A stretch of 64,000 nt of DNA from Paenibacillus farraposensis (GTDB lineage Bacteria > Bacillota > Bacilli > Paenibacillales > Paenibacillaceae): the NCBI RefSeq assembly GCF_020736845.1, contig NZ_JAFFQR010000008.1, forward strand, positions 1-64,000. Reading direction: 5' to 3'. A program made the position numbers and the translations under genes. Positions 1-8,605 of this stretch are shown here, in pieces. Position 1 is the stretch's first letter; each line of letters begins with the position of its first letter. The notes under the pieces are model-generated. The model had not been told where the DNA came from and did no database searches. It saw nothing but the letters and a program-made list of their open reading frames with translations.

Positions 1-163
1 CAGAACAATGTCTGTTTGCTGTACAAACACCTTCTCCTAAGTATTCAGTCTTAAACTTATTTCTCAAAGGCTGACGATACCCCAGCTCCAAAACCTTGTA
101 GAATTATCAATTCCGGTCTAAGACTTTATTTTCTACATACACATATCTCAACTCATTAAGTCA

Positions 164-1049
164 ATGGTAGAGCAGAAGATCATTAAAAACTAGCTTAAAA
201 TCAATCAAGATCTCGACAACATTGAATATCAAAGATTTATAAAGTCATTAGGGACATCACTTGATAACTTTTCAGCGTCTGACAGACAAGAGATTGTTAA
301 GTTAGTTAAGTTTGTGGATTTATACGAAAACGCTGAGAAAAATAAGATTATTAATAACCTTAAATCAAAATTATATGCAAAATCCATTAATGAGGAAGGC
401 TTATCAGAACTGTTGGAACTTGCACCAGTATCCTTATCTGATCCTTCAACAGTTGAGGCTCCTTCAGTTGTTGAAACCTCAGTTTACCAAGAAAAGGCGA
501 ACATAAAACCTTTAAGATATGCAAATGGATACGGTTCAATTAATGCAAGAGACTATGCTTACAAATGGTGGGATGACAGAAATCCAACTTACTCTAAGTA
601 CTACGCCGATTATTTTGGTTGTTCTGTAAGCAGAGCATGTTGGAATGACTTCACAAACTTTGTATCACAGGCATTATATGCTGGTGGTATGCTGGAATGG
701 AGTGGTTTATATTTAACTGGTGATGATGCTTGGTACTAGAAATGGCTTACCCTTTAAACCAACTCACAGCTGGGGGGGAGTACATAACTTCTATAATCAT
801 TGGAAATACAGGGCTAAACTAGCATCTAATACAAACGATATTTCAATGGGAGACCCAGTAAATGCTGACTTCAATAATGATGGTGACATTGATCATACAG
901 GTATTATAACTGAGTTTACGAATGGTCATTTCTTTTTGACCCAGCATACAACAGATAGAAAAGACGCCCCCCTATCTACTTGGTATTCGAATGGATACAA
1001 GGTTTATGCCTGGAAAATGAGTACTGCAAAAAGAACCCCAAATGACTGA
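164..1049 (+). pseudogene. Broken secreted amidase-domain protein (Amidase_6-like)
   Basis: The reading frame starts at ATG 164 and meets TAG at 191. It reopens in the same frame with no stop until TAG at 737, and then continues in another frame to 1049. The two halves join naturally as DAWY|RNGLPFKP if one base is restored near 737-740. The middle holds the hallmark of the putative amidase domain (PF12671): an NARDYAYKWW block, then a CWNDFTNFVSQAL block in which the usual DCTNFVSQ appears as NDFTNFVSQ. The second half has THSWGGVHNFYNH and DHTGIITEF, matching the family's SW and D-H regions. I infer a former peptidoglycan or peptide amidase, now disabled by one nonsense codon and one frameshift. 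The N-terminal boundary is uncertain, and no signal peptide is visible in what remains. Confidence 0.7.
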
Positions 1050-1057
1050 GGTGTTTT

Positions 1058-1425
1058 ATGCGCTTGATTTGTTTAGTATTATTAATGATCCTTGCATCAT
1101 GCTCAAATGTAACAAACAGTTCGACTCATGAGGTGAATACTGAATATGAAAATGTCAGGAACTTAACAATTTACCTGTTCCCAGCACAGCCATCGAAGTC
1201 GATAAAAAATCTGCTAAAGATTTAAAAAATTACGAAGTTCCTCAACCTTTTGAAAATTTTAATGCTCCATATCAAGAAGAACTTAAAGGTGAGGGATGGG
1301 AAATAGCTGAAGTCGAAAGCAACAAAGTAATATCAGTAGAGAAAAACAATATTAAGTACTTACTGATTATCACTAAAAGTTCTGACACTCAAACAACTAA
1401 GGTAACAATTAGAAAAAATTCTTAA
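1058..1425 (+). pseudogene. Frameshifted small lipoprotein
   Basis: ATG 1058 opens a frame with a short lipoprotein signal, MRLICLVLLMILASC, whose lipobox ends in LASC. This frame stops at 1223-1225 after 55 codons. A different frame, continuous from before 1160 to TAA 1423-1425, reads QELNNLPVPSTAIEVDKK and ends KVTIRKNS. The two join smoothly near 1155-1160, which implies a one-base lesion. The gene follows the amidase remnant by 8 bases and shares its terminator, so the two were probably one transcript. I do not recognise the family. A short acidic or lysine-rich secreted lipoprotein of about 120 residues is all that can be said. Confidence 0.6.
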
Positions 1426-1443
1426 GACCCCACACGGGGTCTT
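1424..1443 (+). terminator. Intrinsic terminator after the lipoprotein remnant
   Basis: AAGACCCC (1424-1431), loop ACAC, then GGGGTCTT (1436-1443), followed by an AT-rich TATTATG. It is a perfect 8-bp stem overlapping the stop codon of the preceding broken gene. Confidence 0.7.
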
Positions 1444-1709
1444 TATTATGTTATAAATAGGAAAGTCTCAAAATCCCCAGCAACTCTAACATGATTTGGA
1501 TTAACAGCTCTCCTTTGAGTTTATCTCATTGCTATTTTCTCCTGCTGATATTCATAATCTTTTAAGCTCATTTGATATTCCATAGTTTTGTTTTCTCTAG
1601 AATAAACTTTCCAAATCCATTGTTATCATTAGTGAATCCCACTGCAGGCAGCGATTGTAAGATGAAAATGAAACGCGGAGCGATACCCTCTACCTCGGCA
1701 TTTTTAAAT
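1444..1709. other. No recognisable gene
   Basis: This is AT-rich sequence between the decayed genes and rhaR. On the minus strand there are only short open stretches, such as one reading MEYQMSLKDYEYQQEK, and none is recognisable. It may be further debris of the same island. Confidence 0.3.
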
Positions 1710-2468
1710 TCACACAACCGTAACCGGAATCGACAGCTCTGCGAGCTGACTGCGAAGCGGGTCCGATAATCTTGAATCCGTAATGATGTCGGACACTTGC
1801 GAAAGCTTCACGACATGCGTAAACGCCTGCTGTCCAAATTTGCTTGCATCTGCCAGTAAAATCACGCGACCCGCGATACTGACCATTTTCTGCTTCAAAC
1901 GAGCTTGCAGTTCATTGGATTCACTAATACCACGCTCCAGGTGAACCCCCTGGCTGGAGAAAAACAATTTATCCACATAATAGGTTTCCAATGAACGCTC
2001 CGCGAGCGGACCCACGAATGACAGTGAGCGCTGAAGCAGCTGTCCCCCTGTCGAAATCACCTCGATTTTTTCCTTACCGGCCAGCTCTGTCGCTACCCGA
2101 ATCGAATTCGTCAAGATCGTGAGCGGAATATCCGGCAGACTAGACGCCATGTACCAGGCGGTCGTGCTGGCATCCAGCAAAATACGATCATGCGGCTGAA
2201 TCTGTTTGACCGCTTCTTCGGCAATCCGGCGCTTTTCCTCTGCATTCATAATTTCCCGTACCGCATAGGGCGTTTCAGGCTGCTCGTCTTTGACACTGAC
2301 CGCTCCCCCATGCGAGCGGCGCAGCTGTCGCGCCTGCTCCAGACGATCCAGATCGCGGCGGATCGTTTCCTCCGTTACTTTGCACAGCTCGCTCAATTCC
2401 GACACCCGCATGCTTCCTTTTTCATTCACGAGCTGTATAATCATTTCATATCTTTCTGCGACCAGCAT
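1710..2468 (-). CDS. rhaR: DeoR-family transcriptional repressor, probable rhamnose regulator RhaR
   Basis: A protein of about 252 aa with a DeoR-type winged helix-turn-helix at residues about 15-55 (MRVSELSELCKVTEETIRRD). The C-terminal sugar-phosphate-sensing domain (DeoRC, isomerase-like fold) contains ILLDASTTAWYMAS and LTILTNSIRVATEL. I chose ATG at 2466-2468, giving MLVAERYE as in most DeoR proteins, over the upstream GTG at 2480 because a GGAG sits about 11 bases ahead of the ATG. It is the last gene of the rhaA-rhaB-rhaR run, 21 bp after rhaB. In Bacillus subtilis the rha operon also carries a DeoR-type repressor, RhaR, thought to respond to rhamnulose-1-phosphate. The same role is inferred here from context. 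Confidence 0.85.
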   Translation of the reverse strand: MLVAERYEMIIQLVNEKGSMRVSELSELCKVTEETIRRDLDRLEQARQLRRSHGGAVSVKDEQPETPYAVREIMNAEEKRRIAEEAVKQIQPHDRILLDASTTAWYMASSLPDIPLTILTNSIRVATELAGKEKIEVISTGGQLLQRSLSFVGPLAERSLETYYVDKLFFSSQGVHLERGISESNELQARLKQKMVSIAGRVILLADASKFGQQAFTHVVKLSQVSDIITDSRLSDPLRSQLAELSIPVTVV

Positions 2469-2489
2469 TGGCAATCTCACTCCACATCT

Positions 2490-3965
2490 TTAATGTACAA
2501 AAAGTCCCGCCACCCGCTGGAATCGCCCGTAGGCATCCTCCCACGCTTCTGACTCGGCCGGTTCATATACCTCCACCGCAATAGAATCGGCGATGATCCG
2601 GCGTGCTTCCCATATATCGGCGAACTTTCCCCGTGCCATCCATTGTACCGCAAGATTGCCGATTGCGCTCGCTTCTGCCGGTCCTGCCCATACGGGTTTT
2701 TGAATCGAATTGGCCGTCCACTGGCATAAGAGGCGATTTTGAATACCACCACCAACCATGTGCAGACCGTTAAACCGATGCACCGACACATGCTCCGTAA
2801 GCTCCAAAACATAACGGTACTTCAAGGCCAGACTTTCCAGAATACAGCGTGTGATCTGGCCCGGCGTCTCCGGTAAAGGCTGCCCGGTATTGCGGCAGTA
2901 TTGGCGTATGCGCGTCTTCATATCTCCGGCATGCAAAAACAGTTCATCATCCGGATCAATCCAAGAGATGAACGCCGGAGCCTGCTCTGCTATATGAACT
3001 AGCTCGGGGAAAGAGTAGGAGGTTCCCTCCCGCTCCCACTCCCGGCGCGCCTCCTGTAAAATCCACAGGCCCATGATGTTTTTAAGCAGTCTATAGGTCC
3101 GGGCCACTCCGCCTTCGTTCGTAAAATTAAAGCGAAGCGTATCCGCGTTGATCACAGGCTGCGCGGTTTCCGTTCCCATCAGCGACCACGTGCCACAGCT
3201 TAAGTACGCAAACGAGCGCTCCAGCGCAGGTACGGCAGCCACAGCTGATCCTGTGTCATGCTCTGCAACTGCAATTACGGGAATGGCTCCAATGCCCAGA
3301 TCGGTCATGACCGATGAACGGATCGTACCTGCAACACTCCCCGGCTCCAGCACCTTGCCAAACCAGGAGCGGGGAATGCCGATTCCGGACAAAAGCTCAT
3401 CATCCCAGTCTTGCTGCAGCGGATGATATAATTGCGTGCTGGTCGCATTCGAAATCTCATGGTACATTTCACCTGTCAGAAAATAACGCAGCAGGTCAGG
3501 AATCATCAGAAAGTGCGCTGCCTGCTCCAATAGCGGTGATCGCTTATTTCGCATAGCAGCCAATTGATAAATCGTGTTAAAGGTCAAAAACTGAATGCCT
3601 GTGCGCTGAAAAATATACTCTTTTCCCAGCCGCTCCTGTATTTCCTCCATCACCCCGTGGGTATGCCAATCCCGATAATGATATGGGTTGCCCAGCAATT
3701 CTCCGGCTTTTCCTATCAGTCCAAAATCGACCGCCCAGGAGTCAATCCCCAGACTGGACGGATTCACCCCTAGGTGCTTGGCTTTGAGCAGCCCCTGCTG
3801 AACCTCGTGATACAGACGCAAAATATCCCAGTGCAGGCGTTCGCCAACCTTGACCGGATCATTCGAAAAACGATGTATTTCCTCCACCTCTATACGTGAA
3901 TCCGTCAATCGTCCGAGCAGAACCCTGCCGCTGCTTGCCCCCAAGTCATAAGCGAGGATGCTCAC
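2490..3965 (-). CDS. rhaB: Rhamnulokinase
   Basis: FGGY-family carbohydrate kinase, 491 aa, of normal length for RhaB (about 480-490). It phosphorylates L-rhamnulose to L-rhamnulose-1-phosphate with ATP in the cytoplasm. The N-terminus MSILAYDLGASSGRVLLGRL is the first phosphate-binding loop of the actin-like ATPase fold. SLGIDSWAVDFGLI and AVAEHDTGSAVAAVP are characteristic RhaB blocks, and GLHMVGGGIQNRLLCQ is the conserved adenosine-binding C-terminal motif. The start is a GTG overlapping the rhaA stop codon (GTGA), so translation is probably coupled. The order rhaA-rhaB-rhaR within one transcript supports the call. Confidence 0.95.
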   Translation of the reverse strand: MSILAYDLGASSGRVLLGRLTDSRIEVEEIHRFSNDPVKVGERLHWDILRLYHEVQQGLLKAKHLGVNPSSLGIDSWAVDFGLIGKAGELLGNPYHYRDWHTHGVMEEIQERLGKEYIFQRTGIQFLTFNTIYQLAAMRNKRSPLLEQAAHFLMIPDLLRYFLTGEMYHEISNATSTQLYHPLQQDWDDELLSGIGIPRSWFGKVLEPGSVAGTIRSSVMTDLGIGAIPVIAVAEHDTGSAVAAVPALERSFAYLSCGTWSLMGTETAQPVINADTLRFNFTNEGGVARTYRLLKNIMGLWILQEARREWEREGTSYSFPELVHIAEQAPAFISWIDPDDELFLHAGDMKTRIRQYCRNTGQPLPETPGQITRCILESLALKYRYVLELTEHVSVHRFNGLHMVGGGIQNRLLCQWTANSIQKPVWAGPAEASAIGNLAVQWMARGKFADIWEARRIIADSIAVEVYEPAESEAWEDAYGRFQRVAGLFVH

Positions 3966-5182
3966 CAGCTTGCACCGCCCTTGCCTCTTTGCAAAATCTG
4001 CTTGCCATAATCAGATGCCAGGTAGGCTTTCATCGGATCAGCAGGCAAACCTTGCTCTTCCCGTACCGCCTTGAGGAGCGGTGCCACATCAAACTCAAAC
4101 GCCTGGCGCACGGCATTCTCTGCACCTAGCACATCCTGACGGCTGGCCGCCTCTTCCACCTCTGCATGATTAATCAGCAAGGCTTTCGCATATTGATTCT
4201 GCACATTCAGCACCGAGCGAATCATGGCCGGAATTTTGGCCTCGATGTTGTGCGACTGGTCGATCATATAAGCAATTTTATCCACGGTATGACGGATATC
4301 TGCATCCGCATCCTGAGCTGCGTTCAAAATTTGATAAAAGATCAAAAACAGCTCATATGGGTTGGCCGAGCCTACGATCAAATCATCATCCGCATATTTA
4401 TAGCTGTTAAAATGAAAGCCGCCCAGCCGCTTTTCATCAATGAGAAATGCGACAATATGCTCCACATTGGCTCCCGGCAAGTGATGCCCTGTATCCACAA
4501 GCACCTGTGCCTGCGGGCCCAGCTTGGTGGCGTAGTTGTACGCCATGCCCCAATCCGCAATGTCCGTATGGTAAAAGGCCGGCTCGAACGCCTTGTATTC
4601 AATTAACATGCGCATTTCAGCCGTGAGCGCCTTATACATTTCACGGAGTGCCTCCAGCATCCAGTTTTTCCGCTTGCGGATGTCCCCCTGACCCGGATAG
4701 TTGGTTCCATCTGCGAACCATAGGCTTAAATCGCTAGAGCCCGTCTCCTTCGCAATATCTACGCATTCCAGCAAATGGTTGATTGCCTTGCGGCGAATGG
4801 CCGGGTCGATATTGGTGACGCTGCCCAGCATATAATCCTCGTCTTGAAACAGATTGGGATTCACGGCCCCAATCCGCAGACCAAGACTTTCCGCATGACT
4901 GCGGAACTTGCCGTAATGGTCCACCTTGTCCCACGGAACATGGATGGCGACCGATGGGCATAAGCCCGTTACTGCGTGGACCTGCGCGGCATCCTCCAGC
5001 TTTTCGAACGGATCACGGGGCACGCCCGTTTTCTGAAAGACCTTAAATCGTGTGCCTGAGTCACCATAGCCCCAGGATGGCGTTTCTATGCTAAGCGCTT
5101 TCAGCTTTCTTTTTACCTGCTCCAGGTCAATACCTCGTTGCTGCTGCTGTTCCTCAAATAAGGCATAGGCTTTGTCACTCAT
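3962..5182 (-). CDS. rhaA: L-rhamnose isomerase (Pseudomonas stutzeri RhaI type)
   Basis: A 406 aa TIM-barrel xylose-isomerase-like protein that interconverts L-rhamnose and L-rhamnulose using divalent metals. The pattern SIETPSWGYGDSGTRFKVF at the N-terminus, EYKAFEPAFYHTDIADWGM and VDTGHHLPGANVEHI place it in the broad-specificity RhaI class rather than the E. coli RhaA class. The glutamate, aspartate and histidine residues in these blocks are the expected metal ligands. ATG 5180-5182 is preceded by AAGGAGGAACC, a strong ribosome binding site. It is the first gene of the rhaA-rhaB-rhaR set and is separated from rhaEW by about 400 bp containing two inverted repeats. Confidence 0.93.
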   Translation of the reverse strand: MSDKAYALFEEQQQQRGIDLEQVKRKLKALSIETPSWGYGDSGTRFKVFQKTGVPRDPFEKLEDAAQVHAVTGLCPSVAIHVPWDKVDHYGKFRSHAESLGLRIGAVNPNLFQDEDYMLGSVTNIDPAIRRKAINHLLECVDIAKETGSSDLSLWFADGTNYPGQGDIRKRKNWMLEALREMYKALTAEMRMLIEYKAFEPAFYHTDIADWGMAYNYATKLGPQAQVLVDTGHHLPGANVEHIVAFLIDEKRLGGFHFNSYKYADDDLIVGSANPYELFLIFYQILNAAQDADADIRHTVDKIAYMIDQSHNIEAKIPAMIRSVLNVQNQYAKALLINHAEVEEAASRQDVLGAENAVRQAFEFDVAPLLKAVREEQGLPADPMKAYLASDYGKQILQRGKGGASW

Positions 5183-5196
5183 CGTGGTTCCTCCTT

Positions 5197-5383
5197 GGAA
5201 AATAAAGTGAGTTTCGGGGGAGACCGCTTCGCGTGCGGATTGTTCTTCCGATCGCTGTTATCCCCGGATTTTTTTATAGAACATATGAAGGTAAAAATCC
5301 GGGGATAAAGGCGAACGCTATCGCTTTTTCGAACAATTCCGCCCGCTCCGCTGCTGACCACCCCTAAAGTCACTTCTATTTTT
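5197..5383. repeat. Long imperfect palindromic intergenic repeat (about 187 bp)
   Basis: The two halves are inverted copies of each other. The inner perfect arms are TTATCCCCGGATTTTT and AAAAATCCGGGGATAA, around a roughly 20-base loop. The outer parts align with small differences: GCGGATTGTTC against GAACAATTCCGC, and AAAATAAAGTGAGTTT against AAAGTCACTTCTATTTT. It starts at the rhaA ribosome binding site. The sequence resembles a dispersed palindromic element (REP/MITE-like) inserted in the leader. A 64-codon open frame inside it is an artefact. Confidence 0.75.
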
Positions 5384-5407
5384 AAGTGTTAGTGTGTATA
5401 TAAAGGA

Positions 5408-5451
5408 TGCAAACACGTAAATAAGTATTATTACTTATTTACGTGTTTGCA
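5408..5451. promoter_or_regulatory. Perfect 20-bp inverted repeat, possible operator or hairpin
   Basis: TGCAAACACGTAAATAAGTA (5408-5427), centre TTAT, and its exact complement (5432-5451). It lies between rhaEW and rhaA. It has no T-run and low GC content, so it is a poor classical terminator. It could be an operator, an mRNA-processing hairpin or a protein-binding cruciform. Confidence 0.6.
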
Positions 5452-5586
5452 ACTAATTACGAACCCTACGGTACTATGGTCCTGTGGCTTGAATTAGTGA
5501 AATGGATCTATCGTTTACTGAGGTTTTTTTAATAAAGCCAGTTCTTGTTTTCATCACGTGTAGCTTTATTTAATGCCTCTCCTGTC

Positions 5587-7656
5587 TTACCTTGTAAAGG
5601 CTGCGGGGACGCCGCCATCGATGGTCAGCATGCAGCCTGTCGTTTTTTCTGCCTTGGATGAGGCAAAAAAGGCTATACCCTCCGCGATATCATGCGGATA
5701 GATGTTGACCAGCAATGTCGTCCGCTTGCGGTAATGCTCCTCCAGTTGATATGGTTCAATGCCGTAGGCCGCGGCGCGCTCGTTGCGCCAGTTGGAGTTC
5801 CAGATCGCCGAGCCTTGCAAAATAGCGTCCGGCAAAATCGTGTTCACACGGATGCCATATTCACCGCCCTCTGCGGCAATACAGCGGGCCAGATGGGCTT
5901 CCAGCGCTTTGACCGAGCTGTAGGCCGTAACATTTTTACCTGCGTAGACCGAGTTTTTAGAGCCAACGAACACCATGCTTCCGCCAAGCGTCTGTTCCTT
6001 CATCAGCTTGAACGCTTCCCGCGCAACCAGAAAATAACCTGTGCCCAGCACGTTCACATTCAAATTCCATTCTTTTAACGACGTCGCGTCGAACGGGCTG
6101 GAGGTGGCAAGCCCTGCATTGTTGACGATGATATCAACACCGCCATAGGTCAGCGCAGTTTCTGCATAGGCAGCCTGTATCTGATCTTCCTGCGTCACAT
6201 CCATTTTTACGGCGATGGCACGGTTTTCACCATAGCTGTCGTTTATCTCCGCTGCTACCTTGTGCGCACCTTCCCAATTCAGGTCTCCCAGCACGACATG
6301 CGCACCTTCATCTACCAAACGGCGTGCGGTTGCACTGCCGATTCCGCCTGCTCCGCCTGTAATAAACGCGATTTTGCGTGAAAACTCTGCTTCTGCCGGG
6401 GCAAGCGACAGCTTGTAAAGCTCCAGCGGCCAATATTCTATGTTATACGATTCGTTTTCACTGAGCGAAACGAATTGTCCTAGCGCAGTGGCCCCCCGCA
6501 TGACAGCGATCGCACGATGATACAAAGCACCACTCACCTGCGCGTTGCTCCAGCTTTTGCCTGTATTGATCATACCGACACCCGGGATCAAAATCACACG
6601 CGGCGCAGCCTCAAACCTCACGTCTCCCTCATGGCGATTGCGTTCAAAATAAGCTTGATATTGCTCCTTATAGGCTGCAATACTCTCTGCAAGCTTGGCC
6701 TTCAAGCCCTCTGTATCCTTTACGCCCGGCGTCCAATCTACAAAGAGCGGCTTCATCTTGGTATGAACCAGATGATCCGGGCATGCTGCTCCGACCTGGG
6801 ATAAAGCGGCAGCATCCTGGCCGTTCACAAACTCCAGCACGTCCTCTGCATCATCAAAGGTGAGGATCATCTTTTTCTCATCACTGACCGCTCCCCGGAT
6901 TGATGGCATGACATGGGCCGCAATCATGCGGCGCTCATCGGGAGTAAACGCTTTATATTTTGTGCCGCCAAATGGCTGTTTTTCCTTCTGGCGTCCTTTA
7001 ATATAGCTTTCTGCTTCCTGAATGATTTCGATCGTCTTCGCATACGCCGCTTCGGACGTGTCTCCCCATGTCACCAGACCGTGCTTTTCCATCAATACCA
7101 ATTCTGCCTGAGGATGATCCAGCACACCCTGGGCAATCATTTTCGACAGTTTAAAGCCAGGGCGGATATAAGGCACCCACACAAAACGGTCGCCGAAAAT
7201 TTCCTGCGCGATTTCCTTGCCGTTGTGCGCACAGCACAAGCTGATAATCGCATCCGGATGCGTATGATCCACATGCTTAAAAGGCAAAAATGCGTGTAAC
7301 AGTGTCTCAATCGAAGCACGCGGATGCCTGGCATCTATCATACAATTTGCCAAATAAGCAACCATATCCTCGTCAGGCATCTCTGCTCGTTCAAACAAAG
7401 GACGGATATCCTCCATACGAAGCGCGGTGAAGTTATGCGCTTTCATTGTTGCCAAATCGGAACCGCTGCCCTTGACGTACATCACTTCTACTTCCCGCCC
7501 GCGGAAATCCTGAATCGTCGTTTTGGCCGAAGTATTGCCGCCTCCCCAGTTGCACACACTTCTGTCCGTGCCGATGAGATTGGAACGGTATATGAGCTGT
7601 TCAAGCGTCGTTTTTTGCTCAGATGCTTGTGAAGAATTCCACAGACTTTGTACCAT
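5587..7656 (-). CDS. rhaEW: Bifunctional rhamnulose-1-phosphate aldolase / L-lactaldehyde dehydrogenase
   Basis: A 689 aa two-domain fusion, as in B. subtilis RhaEW (YuxG). The N-terminal class II aldolase/adducin domain (about residues 20-400) cleaves L-rhamnulose-1-phosphate to dihydroxyacetone phosphate and L-lactaldehyde. Its zinc-site segments are KHVDHTHPDAIISLCC and MEKHGLVTWG, after the substrate loop CNWGGGNTSAKT. The C-terminal short-chain dehydrogenase domain (about 425-689) oxidises L-lactaldehyde with NAD. It shows the cofactor loop ITGGAGGIGSATARRL, the NNAG motif and the catalytic Tyr-Lys pair in TAYSSVKALEAH. Transcription probably starts upstream of 7656, near the AT-rich palindrome at 7774-7794. 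Together with rhaA and rhaB it completes the pathway. Confidence 0.93.
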   Translation of the reverse strand: MVQSLWNSSQASEQKTTLEQLIYRSNLIGTDRSVCNWGGGNTSAKTTIQDFRGREVEVMYVKGSGSDLATMKAHNFTALRMEDIRPLFERAEMPDEDMVAYLANCMIDARHPRASIETLLHAFLPFKHVDHTHPDAIISLCCAHNGKEIAQEIFGDRFVWVPYIRPGFKLSKMIAQGVLDHPQAELVLMEKHGLVTWGDTSEAAYAKTIEIIQEAESYIKGRQKEKQPFGGTKYKAFTPDERRMIAAHVMPSIRGAVSDEKKMILTFDDAEDVLEFVNGQDAAALSQVGAACPDHLVHTKMKPLFVDWTPGVKDTEGLKAKLAESIAAYKEQYQAYFERNRHEGDVRFEAAPRVILIPGVGMINTGKSWSNAQVSGALYHRAIAVMRGATALGQFVSLSENESYNIEYWPLELYKLSLAPAEAEFSRKIAFITGGAGGIGSATARRLVDEGAHVVLGDLNWEGAHKVAAEINDSYGENRAIAVKMDVTQEDQIQAAYAETALTYGGVDIIVNNAGLATSSPFDATSLKEWNLNVNVLGTGYFLVAREAFKLMKEQTLGGSMVFVGSKNSVYAGKNVTAYSSVKALEAHLARCIAAEGGEYGIRVNTILPDAILQGSAIWNSNWRNERAAAYGIEPYQLEEHYRKRTTLLVNIYPHDIAEGIAFFASSKAEKTTGCMLTIDGGVPAAFTR

Positions 7657-7773
7657 CGGAAAAAGACCTCCAAGTTCTGTTTTAGTTTTGAAACACTTTA
7701 TTACAGTGGGTATTTATGGTTTGTGGAGACTATAACACTTTTGTTTAGGTTTGAAAATATGCAATACAAAAAT

Positions 7774-7794
7774 AATCAAAAATAATTTTTGATT
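7774..7794. promoter_or_regulatory. Candidate operator upstream of rhaEW
   Basis: AATCAAAAAT-A-ATTTTTGATT is a perfect 10-bp inverted repeat with one central base, 118 bp upstream of the rhaEW start. Its position and symmetry suit a DeoR-type repressor site such as RhaR. The assignment is inference. Confidence 0.45.
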
Positions 7795-7963
7795 TTTACC
7801 AACCTGAAAAACGAGTATATTCATCTAGCTTAAAATATAATAAGGCCGTGCCGGGGGCAGTCCATAAGAACCTTTTCCGGTACAGCCTTTTGACAGTTAA
7901 ATCACTTCATTGCCAAGCAGATTACTACGAATTTGATTACGCTCTGTTTCAAAGGAAAGAGGC

Positions 7964-8605
7964 TCAGGGAATATCAAGCCGTTTTTTTACGACTGCTGGT
8001 ACACCTGCGGCCATAGCAAATTCGGGTACATCGTCTCTAACAAAGGCCCCGCCACCAATGATAGACCAACAACCAATATGGCATTTCTCCCGTACCGAGG
8101 CTCCAATGCCGATATAGGCTCCCTCATCTATAGTTACATTGCCTGCCAGATTCACACCGGGAGCTATGGTTACATAATCGCCAATAACCGCATCATGACT
8201 CACGTTAACACTCCGATTGATAATGACATGCTGTCCGATCTTGATATTGTCTGTCAGGATCGCCCCCTCACAGACCATGCTTCCTTCTCCAATGGTGTTT
8301 CTTGGAGACAAACGAATACGGGGATGTATTAGCGGAGCTGCGATACGAAATCCCGATTGCATTGTATGATAAGCGAAGCGCTTCTTTAATGCCGGGTCAC
8401 CCACCCCCGCACATATCAGTTCTACCTCATCTTTTAATGCTTCAATGTCAGGCAGCGTCCCCAGGACAGGAACGCCATTTACGATCTGCCCTTTCATCTC
8501 AGGCCGTTCGTCCAAAAAACCTGCCACTTGAACTCCCATCTCTTCACATAACCAGTTGATTTCCCTTGCATGTCCGCCTGCTCCCCAAATGACGATTTTC
8601 CTCAT
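7964..8605 (-). CDS. Sugar O-acyltransferase of the NeuD/PglD family
   Basis: About 213 aa. MRKIVIWGAGGHAREI is the N-terminal Rossmann-like nucleotide-sugar-binding segment of NeuD/PglD proteins. Residues about 90-205 form a left-handed beta-helix of hexapeptide repeats (for example TIGEGSMVCEGAILTD and SVNVSHDAVIGDYVTI), with the usual catalytic histidine in NVSHDAVIGD. The ATG at 8603-8605 overlaps the TGA of the upstream aminotransferase (ATGA). The longer open frame upstream of this ATG lies inside that gene and is not used. The family acetylates amino-sugars of surface glycans, acting after DegT aminotransferases, which matches the neighbour. Its donor genes are broken, so this intact gene may no longer have a substrate. 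Confidence 0.85.
   Translation of the reverse strand: MRKIVIWGAGGHAREINWLCEEMGVQVAGFLDERPEMKGQIVNGVPVLGTLPDIEALKDEVELICAGVGDPALKKRFAYHTMQSGFRIAAPLIHPRIRLSPRNTIGEGSMVCEGAILTDNIKIGQHVIINRSVNVSHDAVIGDYVTIAPGVNLAGNVTIDEGAYIGIGASVREKCHIGCWSIIGGGAFVRDDVPEFAMAAGVPAVVKKRLDIP

Noticed and set aside
5179..5373. 64 aa minus-strand ORF upstream of rhaA
   Set aside because: It lies almost wholly inside the 187-bp palindromic repeat, so its openness reflects the repeat and not coding.
7690..7850. AT-rich tract upstream of rhaEW considered as a replication origin or phage att site
   Set aside because: No DnaA boxes, iterons or duplicated core were seen. It looks like a promoter region.
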